Source: Methyloversatilis sp. (lineage in GTDB: Bacteria; Pseudomonadota; Gammaproteobacteria; Burkholderiales; Rhodocyclaceae). From it: a stretch of DNA of 64,000 nucleotides. Both the position numbers and the translations under genes were made by a program. Below are positions 1 to 8,817 of the stretch, piece by piece. The stretch is from contig NZ_JAUYNV010000050.1 in the NCBI RefSeq assembly GCF_030698125.1, forward strand, positions 62,001 through 126,000, read 5' to 3'. Below the pieces are notes generated by a model. It was not told where the DNA came from and did no database searches. It saw only the letters and a program-made list of their open reading frames with translations. How positions within the stretch are numbered: position 1 is the stretch's first letter; the number at the start of each line of letters is the position of its first letter.

Positions 1-851
1 ATTGTCAGCGTAAAGGTCACGAAGACCACGCTGCCGCCGATGATCCACCAGTTGGGTGTGGTGTTGCCGTCCGGGTCGCGCAGCAGCGCCGCCGCTTCGG
101 CGCGTGAAAGGCCGCGCGCCATGTGCGCCCGCATGTGGCGCATCTTGAGCAGCGCCGCGAAGGCGACACCGGCCACCGACACCGCCGGAATGACCAGCGC
201 CATCAGATAGATGTCGCGGTACAGCAGCACCTTTTCGGCTTCCGGCAGCGTTTCGCTGCCGGAAAACAGATAGAGGTTCACCAGTGCCACCAGCACGCTG
301 CCGCCGATGATGGCGACCCGGCCGAGGGTCTGCATCGTGGTGTGCATCAGCTTGAGGCGTTCGGGCGTGACCGGCGTGCCGTCTTCCTCGACATGCGGCA
401 CCGCCTCGACCGTCATCGCGTCGGCCACCGCGTCCTGCAGCACGTAGCCGATCGGGCTCAACAGCGCGCTCAGCACGAACCAGGTATTGATCGGCAGGAT
501 GGCCGCCATCGCATCGCGTCCGGCGATCAGGCCGGCCATGATCAGCAGGCTGGCTGCGATGATGCTGGCGCCGAGGTAGATCAGCAGGCTCTTGTAGCGC
601 CACACCAGATCGACCAGATGGCCCATCGGAATCTTCAGCGCCCATGGAATGCCGACCCAGAAACCCAGTGCGGCGAGAAACTCCGCCGACAGACCGAGGT
701 AGTCCTTGACGAAGAAGGTGCCGACGATGCCGGTCAGGCCCTGGATGCCGGCTGCCATGTAGACCATCAGCGGCGGCAGGTAGGAGAGGCGCATGTCGCG
801 CCCGAGCGACAGGATGTTCAGGTCCAGCCAGTGCAGCAGTCGGGATGTCAT
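1..851 (-). CDS. MFS/BT1-type membrane transporter (partial, C-terminus beyond window)
   Basis: The reading frame opens at an ATG at 851 and stays open leftward to base 1, so at least 283 residues are present and the C-terminal half is cut off by the window edge. The protein begins MTSRLLHWLDLNILSLGRDM and shows several long hydrophobic helices. A loop motif QDAVADAMTVEAV resembles the conserved aspartate-rich motif of the folate-biopterin (BT1) branch of the major facilitator superfamily. I infer a polytopic inner-membrane carrier; the substrate cannot be read from the sequence. It is divergent from the cyclic-nucleotide-binding gene at 963. Confidence 0.7.
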   Translation of the reverse strand, partial: MTSRLLHWLDLNILSLGRDMRLSYLPPLMVYMAAGIQGLTGIVGTFFVKDYLGLSAEFLAALGFWVGIPWALKIPMGHLVDLVWRYKSLLIYLGASIIAASLLIMAGLIAGRDAMAAILPINTWFVLSALLSPIGYVLQDAVADAMTVEAVPHVEEDGTPVTPERLKLMHTTMQTLGRVAIIGGSVLVALVNLYLFSGSETLPEAEKVLLYRDIYLMALVIPAVSVAGVAFAALLKMRHMRAHMARGLSRAEAAALLRDPDGNTTPNWWIIGGSVVFVTFTLT

Positions 852-962
852 GGTCTGTATTGATTTTTTTGGCCGTGCCTGTGACCGGCAAGGATAGGGG
901 GAATTCCGCGTCCGGCGTACTTTTGCGCGCACAAAACTCGGTATGCTCCGGCGTTGAGATCG

Positions 963-1463
963 ATGCCCTACCGAACGGAGTCCGACGTGCGCTTGTTTGG
1001 CCGCCATGATGCACACGAAGCGCCGCATCCGCTGCGCCAGATCAAGCTGTTTTCGACCTTGAGCCGGCGCGAAATGCCGGTGGTGCAGGCACTGCGGCAC
1101 GAGCGCAGCTACCTCGCGGGCGAGGTGGTGTTCGACGAAGGGGATGACGGCGAGGCGATCTATGCCATCGTGTCCGGCGAAGTCGAAATCCTGCGCCATG
1201 ACGGCGGGCGCCAGCAGCGTCTGGCCGTGCTGGCCGCCGGTGAGGTGTTCGGCGAACTGGCGCTGCTCGATCAGGCGCCGCGCGCAGCGCAGGCCCGCGC
1301 CACGGCCGACTGTGTGCTGGTCGTGTTTTTTCGCGCCGACTTCATGAACCTGCTGGAAACCCACCCGAAGATCGCGTCGAAGATTGCGCTGTCGCTGGCG
1401 CGTCATCTCGGCAGCCGGCTGCGTCAGGCCAATGCGGGGCAGCGGCAGGACGGTCATCTGTGA
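963..1463 (+). CDS. Cyclic nucleotide-binding (Crp/Fnr sensor-fold) domain protein
   Basis: A 166-residue protein made of one cNMP-binding beta-barrel. The core GEVVFDEGDDGEAIYAIVSGEVEIL and the later GEVFGELALLDQAPRAAQARA match the phosphate-binding-cassette layout of the family. There is no C-terminal helix-turn-helix, so it is probably not a Crp-type transcription factor but a sensory or protein-binding domain. I prefer the ATG at 963; an in-frame TTG at 954 would add three residues. The next gene, an AI-2E family membrane protein, starts 10 bases after its stop, so the two are probably co-transcribed. The ligand is unknown. Confidence 0.8.
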   Translation: MPYRTESDVRLFGRHDAHEAPHPLRQIKLFSTLSRREMPVVQALRHERSYLAGEVVFDEGDDGEAIYAIVSGEVEILRHDGGRQQRLAVLAAGEVFGELALLDQAPRAAQARATADCVLVVFFRADFMNLLETHPKIASKIALSLARHLGSRLRQANAGQRQDGHL

Positions 1464-1473
1464 GCGCGCAGGC

Positions 1474-2592
1474 ATGAGGCGGCTGCGACCTTCCGGTGCC
1501 GGGCCGCTGGCCTGGTGCGGCATCCTGCTCGCCACCACCCTGGCGCTTTACCTGTTCCAGCAGGTGCTGTGGCTGGTGCTGCCCTTCCTGTTCGGGCTCA
1601 TCGCCTACTACTTTCTGGCGTATCCGATGCAGCGGCTGATGTTCGCCGGCCTGTCGCAGGAATCGGCCGCCAACATCACGGTGGGCGTGTTCGCGCTGCT
1701 GCTGGTCGGCGCCTTCGCATTCATGCTGCCGCGCTTTGCCGCGCAGGCGGTCGGCGTGCAGGAAACCGGCATGCGCTATCTGCAGGGCGGCCTGTTGCTG
1801 CTCGACCAGACCCTGCGTGCGCTGGAACAACAGTCCCGTTTCATGCGCGATGCACATGTGGCCGACGCCGTGTCGTCCTACATTGCGGTGGCCGGCGAGG
1901 GCTTTGCGCAGAACCGGCTGCCGTCGCTGATGATGTCGGTCGCCGCCTGGCTGCCGTCCATGCTGCTCGCGCCTTTCCTCGCCTATTTCTTCCTGCGCGA
2001 CGGCCGCCGCTTCCAGCGCTTTCTTGCGCGCGCCGTGCCCAACGCCTACTTCGAGCGCACGCTGCATCTGCTGTACGAGGTCGACCGCACGACGCGCGCC
2101 TACTTCCAGGGGCTGGTCAAGCTGACCGTGCTCGATGCGGTCTGTCTGGCGGCCGGGCTGTGGGTCATCGGGCTGTCGTCGCCGCTGACGCTGGGCATCA
2201 TCACCGCGGTGCTGGCGTGGATTCCATTCGTCGGCTCGGTCATCGGCTGCGCGCTGGTGGTCATGGTCGCGGCAACCGATTTTCCCGGTTCGCCGTCGAT
2301 TGCGTACGCGTCGATCGGCCTGTTCATCCTGGTGCGCCTGCTCGACGATTTCATCTTCATGCCGCTCACCATCGGTCGCAGCCTGCGCATGCATCCGCTG
2401 ATCACCGTGCTGATGATTTTCGTCGGCGGTGCGGTGGCCGGCGTGGCGGGTCTGCTGCTGGTGCTGCCGGTGCTCGGCGTCATCATGGTGGTCGGCGAAA
2501 CGCTGAGCATCGTGGCGTCAGACCCGCGCTTGCGCGCGCGCCACGCGCACGCCCGCCGCCTGCGCTGGCAGGCGGTCACGCGCGACCTCTGA
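1474..2592 (+). CDS. AI-2E family transporter (UPF0118/PerM-like)
   Basis: A 372-residue polytopic membrane protein with a pair of N-terminal helices (residues about 12-50), a long central soluble stretch and a C-terminal set of helices rich in Gly, Val and Leu. The C-terminal part contains the PFVGSVIGCALVVMV segment and the DDFIFMPLTIGRSLRMHPL region typical of AI-2E/PerM family proteins. The family includes autoinducer-2 exporters and Na+/H+ antiporters, so the substrate is not assigned. The ATG at 1474 is used because earlier in-frame starts lie inside the upstream cNMP-binding gene. Confidence 0.8.
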   Translation: MRRLRPSGAGPLAWCGILLATTLALYLFQQVLWLVLPFLFGLIAYYFLAYPMQRLMFAGLSQESAANITVGVFALLLVGAFAFMLPRFAAQAVGVQETGMRYLQGGLLLLDQTLRALEQQSRFMRDAHVADAVSSYIAVAGEGFAQNRLPSLMMSVAAWLPSMLLAPFLAYFFLRDGRRFQRFLARAVPNAYFERTLHLLYEVDRTTRAYFQGLVKLTVLDAVCLAAGLWVIGLSSPLTLGIITAVLAWIPFVGSVIGCALVVMVAATDFPGSPSIAYASIGLFILVRLLDDFIFMPLTIGRSLRMHPLITVLMIFVGGAVAGVAGLLLVLPVLGVIMVVGETLSIVASDPRLRARHAHARRLRWQAVTRDL

Positions 2593-2660
2593 TCGCCCGG
2601 GCATCTTCCGCCTCCCGATGGCGCTTGCTAGTATGACGATCGGGTTGATGGAGGGGCGAC

Positions 2661-3011
2661 ATGAAAAGGTATGCAACCAGACCGATTGCCGCAGACGCCG
2701 CAGACGCCGCAGCCGCCCCGGACGGTCCGGCTGACGGTTCGCCGGTGGCGCAGCTCAAGCACCTGCTCGATGTGCCGGCCGAAGCCTGCTTCCTCGGCTT
2801 CGCGCTGACGCACCGCGGTACCGGCGACTATCTGTGCCTGTCACTTGACCGGTCGCACGCCGCGCTGTGCAGGTGGTCTGTCACCCCAGACAAGGCGGTC
2901 TTCTTCCGCAACTGGTCCGATACGCTGCAGGCTGCGGCAGCCCGCCCCGAGGCCGACATCGTGCTCATCTTCGATGTCGGCGACGCGCTGCTGGTGTTTC
3001 CGGCACGCTGA
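2661..3011 (+). CDS. Hypothetical protein, 116 aa
   Basis: A GGAGGGG ribosome-binding site lies just before the ATG. The N-terminal 30 residues are Ala/Asp-rich and low in complexity; at DNA level this part holds a tandem GCCGCAGAC repeat. The remainder (from about residue 35) looks like a compact alpha/beta domain with ...FLGFALTHRGTGDYLCLSLD and a hydrophobic IVLIFDVGDALLVF end. There is no signal peptide or membrane helix. I do not recognise a family. It converges on dnaE2, whose stop lies 10 bases downstream on the other strand. Confidence 0.6.
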   Translation: MKRYATRPIAADAADAAAAPDGPADGSPVAQLKHLLDVPAEACFLGFALTHRGTGDYLCLSLDRSHAALCRWSVTPDKAVFFRNWSDTLQAAAARPEADIVLIFDVGDALLVFPAR

Positions 3012-3020
3012 GTCCCGGCG

Positions 3021-6000
3021 TCAGTGAAAGTCCCGGCTGCGCGGTGCAAGAGCGCCGAGCAGCGGCGAGCGGTCGACCAGCCGGCGGGCGATCAGGTGGA
3101 TCACCTCGCCTTCGCGCGACACCTGGCCGTAGATGCCGAGCAGCGTGGCGCCGAGCACTTCGCTGCGCTGCCGCTCCTGCAGGTCCTTGTGCACGATGAT
3201 GTTGGCCAGCCCGGTTTCGTCCTCGACGGTGACGAACATGACGCCGCTGGCCGTACCGGGGCGCTGGCGGCAGGTGACGATGCCGGCGGCACGCGCCAGT
3301 GCGCGGTCTGGCAGGCGGCGCAATTCGGCCGCAGTGATGAAGCGCTGCGCGGCGAGCTGGCTGCGCAGCAGCGCCAGCGGATGGCGGCCGAGCGTGAAGC
3401 CCAGGCTGGCGTAGTCGGCCACGATGTCTTCGCCTTCACGCGGAGCGGCCAGCGCCAGCACCTGCTCGTTCACCGGTGCGTCGCGCAGCAGCGCGTCGGG
3501 CCGGCGTGCGGCAGCCTGCCAGTGCGCCTGATGGCGGTTGCCGGCCAGTGACTGCAGCGCGCCGCCGCTGGCCAGGCAGCCGAGCTGCCGGCGGTCCAGC
3601 CGGGCGCGGCGGGTCAGGTCATCGACATTCGACAACGGCGCCTGCGCGCGCGCCGCCACGATGCGCCGCACCGCGTCCTGTTCTACCCCCTTGACCATGC
3701 GCAGGCCCAGGCGCACGCCCGGTGCCACGCTGTGCGGTTCTGCTTCGAGCACGCAGTCCCAGCCGCTGACCGATACATCGGCCGGCCTGATGTCGACACC
3801 GTGCGCACACGCATCGGCGATCAGTTGCGCTGGCGCATAGAAACCCATCGGCTGGCTGTTCAGCAGGCCGCACAGGAAGGCGGCCGGGTGATGGCATTTG
3901 AGCCAGGAGGAGATGTACACCAGCAGCGCAAAGCTCGCGGCGTGCGATTCCGGAAAGCCATAGCCGGAAAAACCTTCGATCTGGCGGTAGATCTGCGCCG
4001 CAAATGCAGGTGTGTAACCGTTCTTCAGCAGGCCATCGGTCAGTTTCTGCTGGAATTTCTCCATCGTGCCGCGCTGCCGCCAGGCCGCCATCGAACGGCG
4101 CATCTGGTCGGCTTCGCCGGCGGTGAAACCGGCAGCAACCATGGCCAGCTGCATCACCTGCTCCTGGAAGATGGGCACGCCCAGCGTGCGTTCGAGCACC
4201 GGGCGCAGCGCGTCCGACGGATAGTCGATGCGTTCCGGTGGCAGGTGGCGGCGCGCCAGATAGGGATGCACCATGCCGCCCTGTATCGGCCCCGGCCGCA
4301 CGATGGCGACCTGGATCACCAGATCGTAGTAACGGCGCGGTCGCAGTCGCGGCAGCATGTTCATCTGCGCGCGCGACTCGACCTGGAACACGCCGGTCGA
4401 CTCGCCGCGGCACAGCATGTCGTAGGTCGCCGGGTCTTCGTGCGGAATGTCGGCCAGCGTGCGCGGGGCTTTTCCTGCCGCGGCCGGATCCCCGTCTTCG
4501 AACGCCGCCAGTGCGTCCAGCGACTTGCGGATGGCGGTCAGCATGCCCAGCGCCAGCACGTCCACCTTCATCAGGCCGAGCGCTTCGAGGTCGTCCTTGT
4601 CCCACTGGATGACGCAGCGCTCTGCCATGCGGGCGTTTTCGATGGGCACCAGCCTTGAGAGGCGGCCACGTGCGATGACGAAGCCGCCGACATGCTGCGA
4701 CAGGTGGCGCGGCGCGCCGATCAGTTCGTTCGACAGTTCGAGCAGCAGCTGCACGCGTGGCGCTTCGGGCCGGAAGCCGGCTTCGAGCAGGCGGTCTTCG
4801 CGTACGCGGCCGCCGTCCCACCACATGTGGCCCTGCGTGAGCCGGTCGAGTGCATCGTCGGTGTAGCCGAGCGCGCGGCCGACGTCGCGCAGTGCCGAGC
4901 GCGGCCGGTAGGTGGTCAGGCTGGCAGCCAGGGCGGCGCGGTCGCGGCCGTACTTGCCATAGATGTACTGGATGACCTCTTCGCGCCGCTCGTGTTCGAA
5001 GTCGACGTCGATGTCCGGCGCCTCGTTGCGTTCGCGCGAAATGAAGCGGCCGAACAGCATGTTGGCGCGCCACGGGTCGACTTCGGTCACGCCGATGCAG
5101 TAGCACACGGCCGAATTCGCGGCCGAGCCGCGACCCTGGCACAGGATGCCCTGCGTGCGCGCCCAGGCCACGATGTCGTAGACGGTCAGGAAGTAGGGCT
5201 CGTATTCCAGCTCGGCGATCAGCGCGAGTTCGACCTCGATCTGTTGGCGCATCTCCTGCGCCTTGCGCGCGAAGGTGGCGTCGTCCAGCGTGACGATGCG
5301 GCGGATCTGCGCACAGCGCTCGACGTAGCCGCGCTCGGTCAGCTCGCGCAACCAGGAGGTGGTGGTATGGCCGGGCGGCGCGATTTCCTCCGGGTATTCG
5401 TAGCGCAGTTCGTCGAGCGAGAACCGGCAGCATGCAGCCACCTTGAGTGTTTCGGTCAGCAGTGCTGCGGGGTAGATACCGGCCAGCTTGTGCGGCAGGC
5501 GCAGGTGGCGCTCGCCGTTGGCGTACAGCGCGTAGCCGCAATCGGCCAGCGTGCGCCCGAGCCGTATCGCGGTCATCGTGTCCTGCAGGCGGCGGCGCTT
5601 GCGCACATGCATGTGCACGTCGCCGGCGGCGCACAGCGGCAGCCCGCCGGCGGCACCGATGGCCTGCAGCCGGTACAGCCGCGTGGCGTCGTCCGGACCG
5701 TGGTGCAGTTCGACGGCCAGCCAGGCACGTTCGGTGAAGCGCTGCTTGAGCCAGCCGGCGTGCGCCGACAGCGCGGCGTCCGTGTCGGGCAGCGCAGCGC
5801 CGGGCACCAGCAGCGCGATGCAGCCGGGCAGGCCGTCGTCGAGATCGGCGCAGCTCAGCTGGTAGCGGCCTTTCTCCGCCCGCATGCGACCGAGCGTGAT
5901 CAGTTCCGACAGGTTGCCGTAACCGTCGCGATCGCAGGCCAGCAGGACCAGCTTCGGGCCGTCGGCCAGCTGCACTTCGCAGCCGATGATCAGTTTCATC

Positions 6001-6197
6001 CGCGGTTCGGACAGGTTGCGCCAGGCCAGGTGGGCGCGTGCGGCGCCGGCCAGCGAACATTCGTCGGTGATGGCCAGTGCGGCATAGCCCAGTTCCGCGG
6101 CGCGCGTCACCAGTTCGTCCGGTGCGGAGGCGCCGCGCAGGAAGGTGAAGTGGCTCAGGCAATGCAGTTCGGCGTATTCGACGAGTGGGGCTGGCAT
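3021..6197 (-). CDS. dnaE2: Error-prone DNA polymerase DnaE2 (ImuC)
   Basis: A 1058-residue C-family DNA polymerase. An N-terminal PHP domain (residues 8-60, YAELHCLSHFTFLRGAS) precedes the palm, whose catalytic acidic motif PDIDVDF is at 394-400. The helix-hairpin-helix and OB-fold regions follow (VMFVTVEDETGLANIIV near the C-terminus). The family performs SOS-induced translesion synthesis, normally with ImuA and ImuB. Here no imuA or imuB lies on either side. I chose the ATG at 6197 because the in-frame upstream extension would translate straight through the SOS box at 6236-6251. Length and motifs fit DnaE2 rather than the replicative DnaE1, which is longer. Confidence 0.93.
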   Translation of the reverse strand: MPAPLVEYAELHCLSHFTFLRGASAPDELVTRAAELGYAALAITDECSLAGAARAHLAWRNLSEPRMKLIIGCEVQLADGPKLVLLACDRDGYGNLSELITLGRMRAEKGRYQLSCADLDDGLPGCIALLVPGAALPDTDAALSAHAGWLKQRFTERAWLAVELHHGPDDATRLYRLQAIGAAGGLPLCAAGDVHMHVRKRRRLQDTMTAIRLGRTLADCGYALYANGERHLRLPHKLAGIYPAALLTETLKVAACCRFSLDELRYEYPEEIAPPGHTTTSWLRELTERGYVERCAQIRRIVTLDDATFARKAQEMRQQIEVELALIAELEYEPYFLTVYDIVAWARTQGILCQGRGSAANSAVCYCIGVTEVDPWRANMLFGRFISRERNEAPDIDVDFEHERREEVIQYIYGKYGRDRAALAASLTTYRPRSALRDVGRALGYTDDALDRLTQGHMWWDGGRVREDRLLEAGFRPEAPRVQLLLELSNELIGAPRHLSQHVGGFVIARGRLSRLVPIENARMAERCVIQWDKDDLEALGLMKVDVLALGMLTAIRKSLDALAAFEDGDPAAAGKAPRTLADIPHEDPATYDMLCRGESTGVFQVESRAQMNMLPRLRPRRYYDLVIQVAIVRPGPIQGGMVHPYLARRHLPPERIDYPSDALRPVLERTLGVPIFQEQVMQLAMVAAGFTAGEADQMRRSMAAWRQRGTMEKFQQKLTDGLLKNGYTPAFAAQIYRQIEGFSGYGFPESHAASFALLVYISSWLKCHHPAAFLCGLLNSQPMGFYAPAQLIADACAHGVDIRPADVSVSGWDCVLEAEPHSVAPGVRLGLRMVKGVEQDAVRRIVAARAQAPLSNVDDLTRRARLDRRQLGCLASGGALQSLAGNRHQAHWQAAARRPDALLRDAPVNEQVLALAAPREGEDIVADYASLGFTLGRHPLALLRSQLAAQRFITAAELRRLPDRALARAAGIVTCRQRPGTASGVMFVTVEDETGLANIIVHKDLQERQRSEVLGATLLGIYGQVSREGEVIHLIARRLVDRSPLLGALAPRSRDFH

Positions 6198-6235
6198 GGT
6201 GCATCGGCACGAATGAATGGGGTGATACGAATGTG

Positions 6236-6251
6236 CTGTTATTTTATACAG
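6236..6251. promoter_or_regulatory. LexA (SOS) box upstream of dnaE2
   Basis: The sequence CTGTTATTTTATACAG fits the gamma/betaproteobacterial LexA operator CTGT-N8-ACAG exactly, with an AT-only spacer and the extended TA at one end. It lies 39 bases upstream of the dnaE2 start codon, where a repressor would block the promoter. DnaE2 genes are classic SOS members, so the site and the gene support each other. Confidence 0.85.
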
Positions 6252-6829
6252 TAATACGGGGCGGTGAATCGCGTGTTGCGGCATCGGTCGGGTTGCGTCA
6301 GGCACCTTGATGGTGCATTTCCGGGCGCTACCAGTGCATGGCGATGCAAGGTGCAGCGCATGCCGCAACACGCGCCGGATACGTCTCCGCGGTGGCCGGT
6401 CGTGGCGACTTCCCCGCCTGCAGGCCGCGTGCGGCGAGGCTGTACCCGACTTCGTCTGCCACCCATCCGGTGCGGTCGGGCACGACCTTGCGGAATGCCC
6501 GACGTGAACTGGACCGCTACTTGCTGAACACCGGTCAACGGTCTGGATTGCCGGCGCGTCAACTGCTTGAAAGAGGAAGTGTGTCGCGCGCTGACCGGAC
6601 CACCCGGAACGGGGAACTTAGGGGGCATCGCGACATCGACATCGACAGATGTTTCGACATCGCGCGGCACGGGTGTTCGACCGGATCAGAATGGTGATTG
6701 CAGTGTTTATCGAACTTTGCACAAGCGCTGCCGTAGACCAAGCTGAAAGCAGGGCGAACGATAGTGCGCCGCCGGTCGCGCATGCCGGGCAACAGGTGTT
6801 TTGCAGGTCAACGGATTGTGGAGATCAAC
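6252..6829. other. Intergenic region between dnaE2 and prkA (no convincing gene)
   Basis: About 580 bases separating two divergent genes. Open frames occur on both strands but none has a ribosome-binding site, recognisable domain or convincing composition. The stretch near 6630-6660 has repeated GACATC units. The region must hold the prkA promoter, which I could not place with confidence. A small RNA or long leader for prkA cannot be excluded. Confidence 0.5.
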
Positions 6830-8752
6830 ATGGACATCGTCAGTCATTTCGCCGCACGCTACGAACGCACGCGTGAGGAAGAACTTTCGCTGGAAGAATA
6901 TCTGGCGGAGTGCAAACGCGACCCGCTGAGCTACGCCAGCGCGGCCGAGCGCATGCTGAAGGCGATCGGCGAACCGCAGACGGTGGATACGCGCAACGAT
7001 CCGCGGCTGTCGCGGCTGTTTGCCAACAAGGTGATCAAGATCTATCCGGCCTTCGCCGAGTTCTACGGCATGGAAGACGCGATCGAGCAGGTCGTGAGCT
7101 ACTTCCGCCACGCCGCCCAGGGGCTGGAAGAGAAGAAGCAGATCCTCTATCTGCTGGGGCCGGTCGGCGGCGGCAAGTCGTCGATCGCCGAGCGGCTGAA
7201 GTCGCTGATGCAGGAAGTGCCGTTCTATGCGATCAAGGGTTCGCCGGTGAATGACTCGCCGCTCGGACTGTTCGATGCGACCGAAGACGCTGCCATCCTG
7301 GAGAAGGAATACGGCATCCCGCGCCGCTACCTCAACCGCATCCTGTCGCCCTGGGCAGTCAAGCGGCTGGAGGAGTTCGGCGGCGACATCCGCAAGTTCC
7401 GCGTGGTCAAGCGTTACCCGTCGGTGTTGAAGCAGGTCGGCATCGCCAAGACCGAGCCGGGCGACGAAAACAACCAGGACATTTCGAGCCTGGTCGGCAA
7501 GGTGGACATCCGGAAGCTGGAAACCTTCGCGCAGGATGATCCGGATGCCTACAGCTTTTCCGGCGGCCTGTGCCTGGCCAATCAGGGTCTGCTCGAATTC
7601 GTCGAAATGTTCAAGGCGCCCATCAAGGTGCTGCATCCGCTGCTGACCGCGACCCAGGAAGGCAACTTCAAGGGCACCGAAGGTTTCGGCGCCATCCCGT
7701 TCGACGGCGTGGTGCTTGCGCACTCGAACGAGAGCGAATGGAAGGCCTTTCGCAACAACAAGAACAATGAAGCTTTCCTCGACCGTATCTACATCGTCAA
7801 GGTGCCGTACTGCCTGCGCGTCAGCGAGGAGGTGAAGATCTACGAGAAGCTGCTGCGCGGTTCGTCGCTGGCCGAAGCCATCTGCGCCCCGGGCACGCTG
7901 AAGATGATGGCGCAGTTCGCCACGCTCACCCGCCTGAAGGAGCCGGAAAATTCCAGCCTGTATTCGAAGATGCAGGTGTACGACGGCGAAAACCTGAAGG
8001 ACACTGATCCGCGCGCCAAGAGCTATCAGGAGTACCGCGACTACGCCGGGGTGGACGAAGGCATGAGCGGCGTGTCCACCCGCTTCGCGTTCAAGATCAT
8101 TTCCAAGGTGTTCAACTTCGATTCGACCGAGGTCGCCGCCAACCCGGTGCACCTGATGTATGTGCTGGAACAGCAGATCGAGCGCGAGCAGTTTCCGCAG
8201 GATGTCGAGCAGAAGTACATTTCGTTCATCAAGGAACACCTGTCGCCGCGCTACGCCGAATTCATCGGCAAGGAAATCCAGACCGCCTACCTGGAAAGCT
8301 ACAGCGAGTACGGTCAGAACATTTTCGACCGCTACGTCACCTACGCCGACTACTGGATCCAGGACAGCGAATACCGCGACACCGACACCGGCGAGGTGTT
8401 CGACCGCGCGTCGCTGAACGCCGAACTGGAAAAGATCGAAAAGCCGGCCGGCATCAGCAACCCGAAGGATTTCCGCAACGAAATCGTCAATTTCGTGTTG
8501 CGTGCGCGGGCCAACAACGGCGGCAAGAATCCGGTGTGGAGCAGTTACGAAAAGCTGCGCACGGTGATCGAGAAGAAGATGTTCTCCAACACCGAAGAGT
8601 TGCTGCCGGTGATCAGCTTCAATGCCAAGGCGAGCGCCGACGATGCGAAGAAGCACGAAGATTTCGTCACCCGCATGGTGGACAAGGGCTACACCGCGAA
8701 GCAGGTCAGACTGCTGTGCGAGTGGTACCTGCGTGTGCGCAAGAGCTCGTGA
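6830..8752 (+). CDS. prkA: PrkA family serine protein kinase (YeaG-like)
   Basis: A 640-residue protein, the usual PrkA/YeaG length. The N-terminal AAA-like PrkA domain carries a P-loop GPVGGGKS at 110-117, and the C-terminal part is the PrkA kinase-like domain. The ATG at 6830 is preceded by GTGGAG and starts MDIVSHFAARYER, as in the family. PrkA proteins are stress- and starvation-linked kinases. The next two genes, a DUF444 protein and a SpoVR protein, are its usual partners, so this is a conserved three-gene operon. The in vivo substrate is unknown. Confidence 0.92.
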   Translation: MDIVSHFAARYERTREEELSLEEYLAECKRDPLSYASAAERMLKAIGEPQTVDTRNDPRLSRLFANKVIKIYPAFAEFYGMEDAIEQVVSYFRHAAQGLEEKKQILYLLGPVGGGKSSIAERLKSLMQEVPFYAIKGSPVNDSPLGLFDATEDAAILEKEYGIPRRYLNRILSPWAVKRLEEFGGDIRKFRVVKRYPSVLKQVGIAKTEPGDENNQDISSLVGKVDIRKLETFAQDDPDAYSFSGGLCLANQGLLEFVEMFKAPIKVLHPLLTATQEGNFKGTEGFGAIPFDGVVLAHSNESEWKAFRNNKNNEAFLDRIYIVKVPYCLRVSEEVKIYEKLLRGSSLAEAICAPGTLKMMAQFATLTRLKEPENSSLYSKMQVYDGENLKDTDPRAKSYQEYRDYAGVDEGMSGVSTRFAFKIISKVFNFDSTEVAANPVHLMYVLEQQIEREQFPQDVEQKYISFIKEHLSPRYAEFIGKEIQTAYLESYSEYGQNIFDRYVTYADYWIQDSEYRDTDTGEVFDRASLNAELEKIEKPAGISNPKDFRNEIVNFVLRARANNGGKNPVWSSYEKLRTVIEKKMFSNTEELLPVISFNAKASADDAKKHEDFVTRMVDKGYTAKQVRLLCEWYLRVRKSS

Positions 8753-8817
8753 GGGCGCTGGCGCAAAAAGGGCAAGGACGTAGAAGTCGGATCGACTGAC
8801 GGCTCGGAGAACACATC

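Noticed and set aside
3619-6210. Long open frame (863 codons) in a second frame of the dnaE2 strand
   Set aside because: Very Arg-rich, no domains, fully inside a clear DnaE2; a composition artefact.
6198-6371. N-terminal extension of DnaE2 by 58 residues
   Set aside because: It would translate through the SOS operator and has no family likeness; the ATG at 6197 gives the normal PHP start.
6239-6792. Several short frames in the dnaE2-prkA gap
   Set aside because: Conflicting frames on both strands, no conserved features, and some overlap the SOS box.
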